A stretch of DNA of 34,451 nucleotides. Origin: Clostridia bacterium. Lineage in GTDB: Bacteria > Bacillota > Clostridia > Oscillospirales > CAG-272. Below are positions 33,952 to 34,451 of this stretch, one piece after another (position 1 is the stretch's first letter; every line of letters begins with the position of its first letter). The notes below the pieces were generated by a model. The model was not told the DNA's origin. It ran no database searches and saw only the letters and a program-made list of their open reading frames with translations. Made by a program: the position numbers and the translations under genes. Where the stretch lies: assembly GCA_017481225.1 (NCBI GenBank), contig JAFUPM010000095.1, forward strand, positions 1 through 34,451, in the 5' to 3' direction.

Positions 33952-34015
33952 CTCTTCACTTTTCACTAAAACCTCGGGGATTTGGAGGTAATAGGTAATA
34001 GTGAATAGTGAAGAG
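33952..34015. repeat. Long inverted repeat built from TTCACT units
   Basis: CTCTTCACTTTTCACT (33952-33967) and AGTGAATAGTGAAGAG (34000-34015) pair at 15 of 16 positions. Inside the loop, ACCTC (33971-33975) can pair with GAGGT. The TTCACT core recalls the AACTTCACT array at 18461-18623. Confidence 0.75.
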
Positions 34016-34027
34016 GTATTTGATGTA

Positions 34028-34056
34028 GCTTTTCGCTGTGGCGAAAAGCGTTTTTT
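34028..34056 (+). terminator. Second terminator in the 33.8-34.1 kb gap
   Basis: GCTTTTCGC (34028-34036), loop TGTG, GCGAAAAGC (34041-34049), G and six T. A perfect 9-bp stem with a U-run on the plus strand. No plus-strand gene lies between it and the first terminator. Confidence 0.8.
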
Positions 34057-34080
34057 GTTATATTAGGTTGAAAAGTAGTT

Positions 34081-34451
34081 TTAATTTACGGTAACCGTCA
34101 GCGTGTTGCCATCTTTATCGAATGCATAAGAAAGCCTTTCTTCCTTGGAATCAATCGCAACCGTTACGTCATAATCGCCGTAAAATCCCGAAAATTCGAG
34201 AATTCCGTCATTATCTGTTGTAGAACTGACGCAGGTGTTCCATTCGCGCTTGATCAGGTGTTCAAGAGCATAATAAGATTTCTTTTTGCGCATGTATTCG
34301 TCAATGAGACAGCCGCGACAATCCCCCTCATTTTTCCATGCGTCGCCGTCTTTAATATTCCAGTAAATGATACCTCTCATATTTGGAATCGAAAACCACA
34401 ATCTGTAAAGTGACTCGAGCAATTCTGCCTGAAGCTCTTCTCCTTCAGCGA
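34081..34451 (-). CDS. GH10-like glycoside hydrolase, C-terminal part only (cut by window edge)
   Basis: 123 codons of an open minus-strand frame that enters from the right edge and stops at 34081. The segment EELQAELLESLYRLWFS, then GIIYWNIKDGDAW and GCLIDEYMRKKKSYYALEHL, matches the end of GH10-type barrels (last strand Trp, closing helix). A short beta-rich tail of about 50 residues follows. The start codon lies outside the window, so signal peptide and family proof are not available. Convergent with the five-gene operon, it probably belongs to the same glycan cluster. Confidence 0.75.
   Translation of the reverse strand, partial: AEGEELQAELLESLYRLWFSIPNMRGIIYWNIKDGDAWKNEGDCRGCLIDEYMRKKKSYYALEHLIKREWNTCVSSTTDNDGILEFSGFYGDYDVTVAIDSKEERLSYAFDKDGNTLTVTVN

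Overview
The window looks like a chromosomal segment of an anaerobic Clostridia-type Bacillota, probably an uncultured gut or rumen lineage. The grounds are consensus TTGACA/TATAAT promoters with 17-bp spacers, strong AGGAG ribosome binding sites, lipoprotein signal peptides, a T-box leader, a TrpXYZ-type ABC transporter and intracellular glycoside hydrolases in an AraC-controlled cluster. I see no rRNA, tRNA, CRISPR array or intact insertion sequence.

Layout. (1) 1-3104, minus: a large lipoprotein cut by the left edge, with three N-terminal His/Cys repeats and beta-rich repeats behind them. (2) 3392-12943, minus: a tightly overlapping operon of a membrane protein, MoxR ATPase, DUF58, BatA-like VWA protein, double-VWA membrane protein and Cys-rich lipoprotein, driven by a perfect consensus promoter at 12987-13015. 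(3) 13392-15337, plus: a DUF2156 protein and a GNAT acetyltransferase whose C-terminus carries an in-frame 90-bp tandem duplication. (4) 15519-18404, plus: a three-gene ABC importer (substrate-binding lipoprotein, permease, ATPase). (5) 18424-18665: a dense array of small hairpins built on the 9-mer AACTTCACT, closed by a 19-bp stem terminator. (6) 18935-21290, plus: an AEC-family transporter and a CrtC/AttH-like lipocalin protein, facing a lone class-II glutamine amidotransferase (21410-22180, minus). (7) 22379-25118, plus: a T-box leader, most likely specifier AUC (Ile), in front of a 767-aa fusion of XRE helix-turn-helix, cupin and medium-chain acyl-CoA synthetase. (8) 25.1-34.4 kb: a glycan-use cluster. 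A DUF4434-like hydrolase and an AraC regulator lie on minus. Divergent to them is a five-gene plus-strand operon: a GH20-like protein lacking the catalytic Glu, a TIM-barrel protein, a SIS-domain protein, a PfkB kinase and a GH106-like protein. A partial GH10-like gene on minus ends at the right edge.

How the parts may work together. The MoxR/DUF58/VWA block probably forms an envelope-associated ATPase/VWA system, with the adjoining lipoproteins as candidate outer partners. In the glycan cluster none of the complete proteins has an export signal, so it probably acts on imported oligosaccharides, with the SIS and PfkB proteins handling the released sugar or its phosphate. The T-box suggests the acyl-CoA synthetase is switched on when tRNA-Ile is uncharged. 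That fits salvage of 2-methylbutyrate into isoleucine by CoA activation and reductive carboxylation, which I regard as the most interesting hypothesis here, together with the hairpin array.
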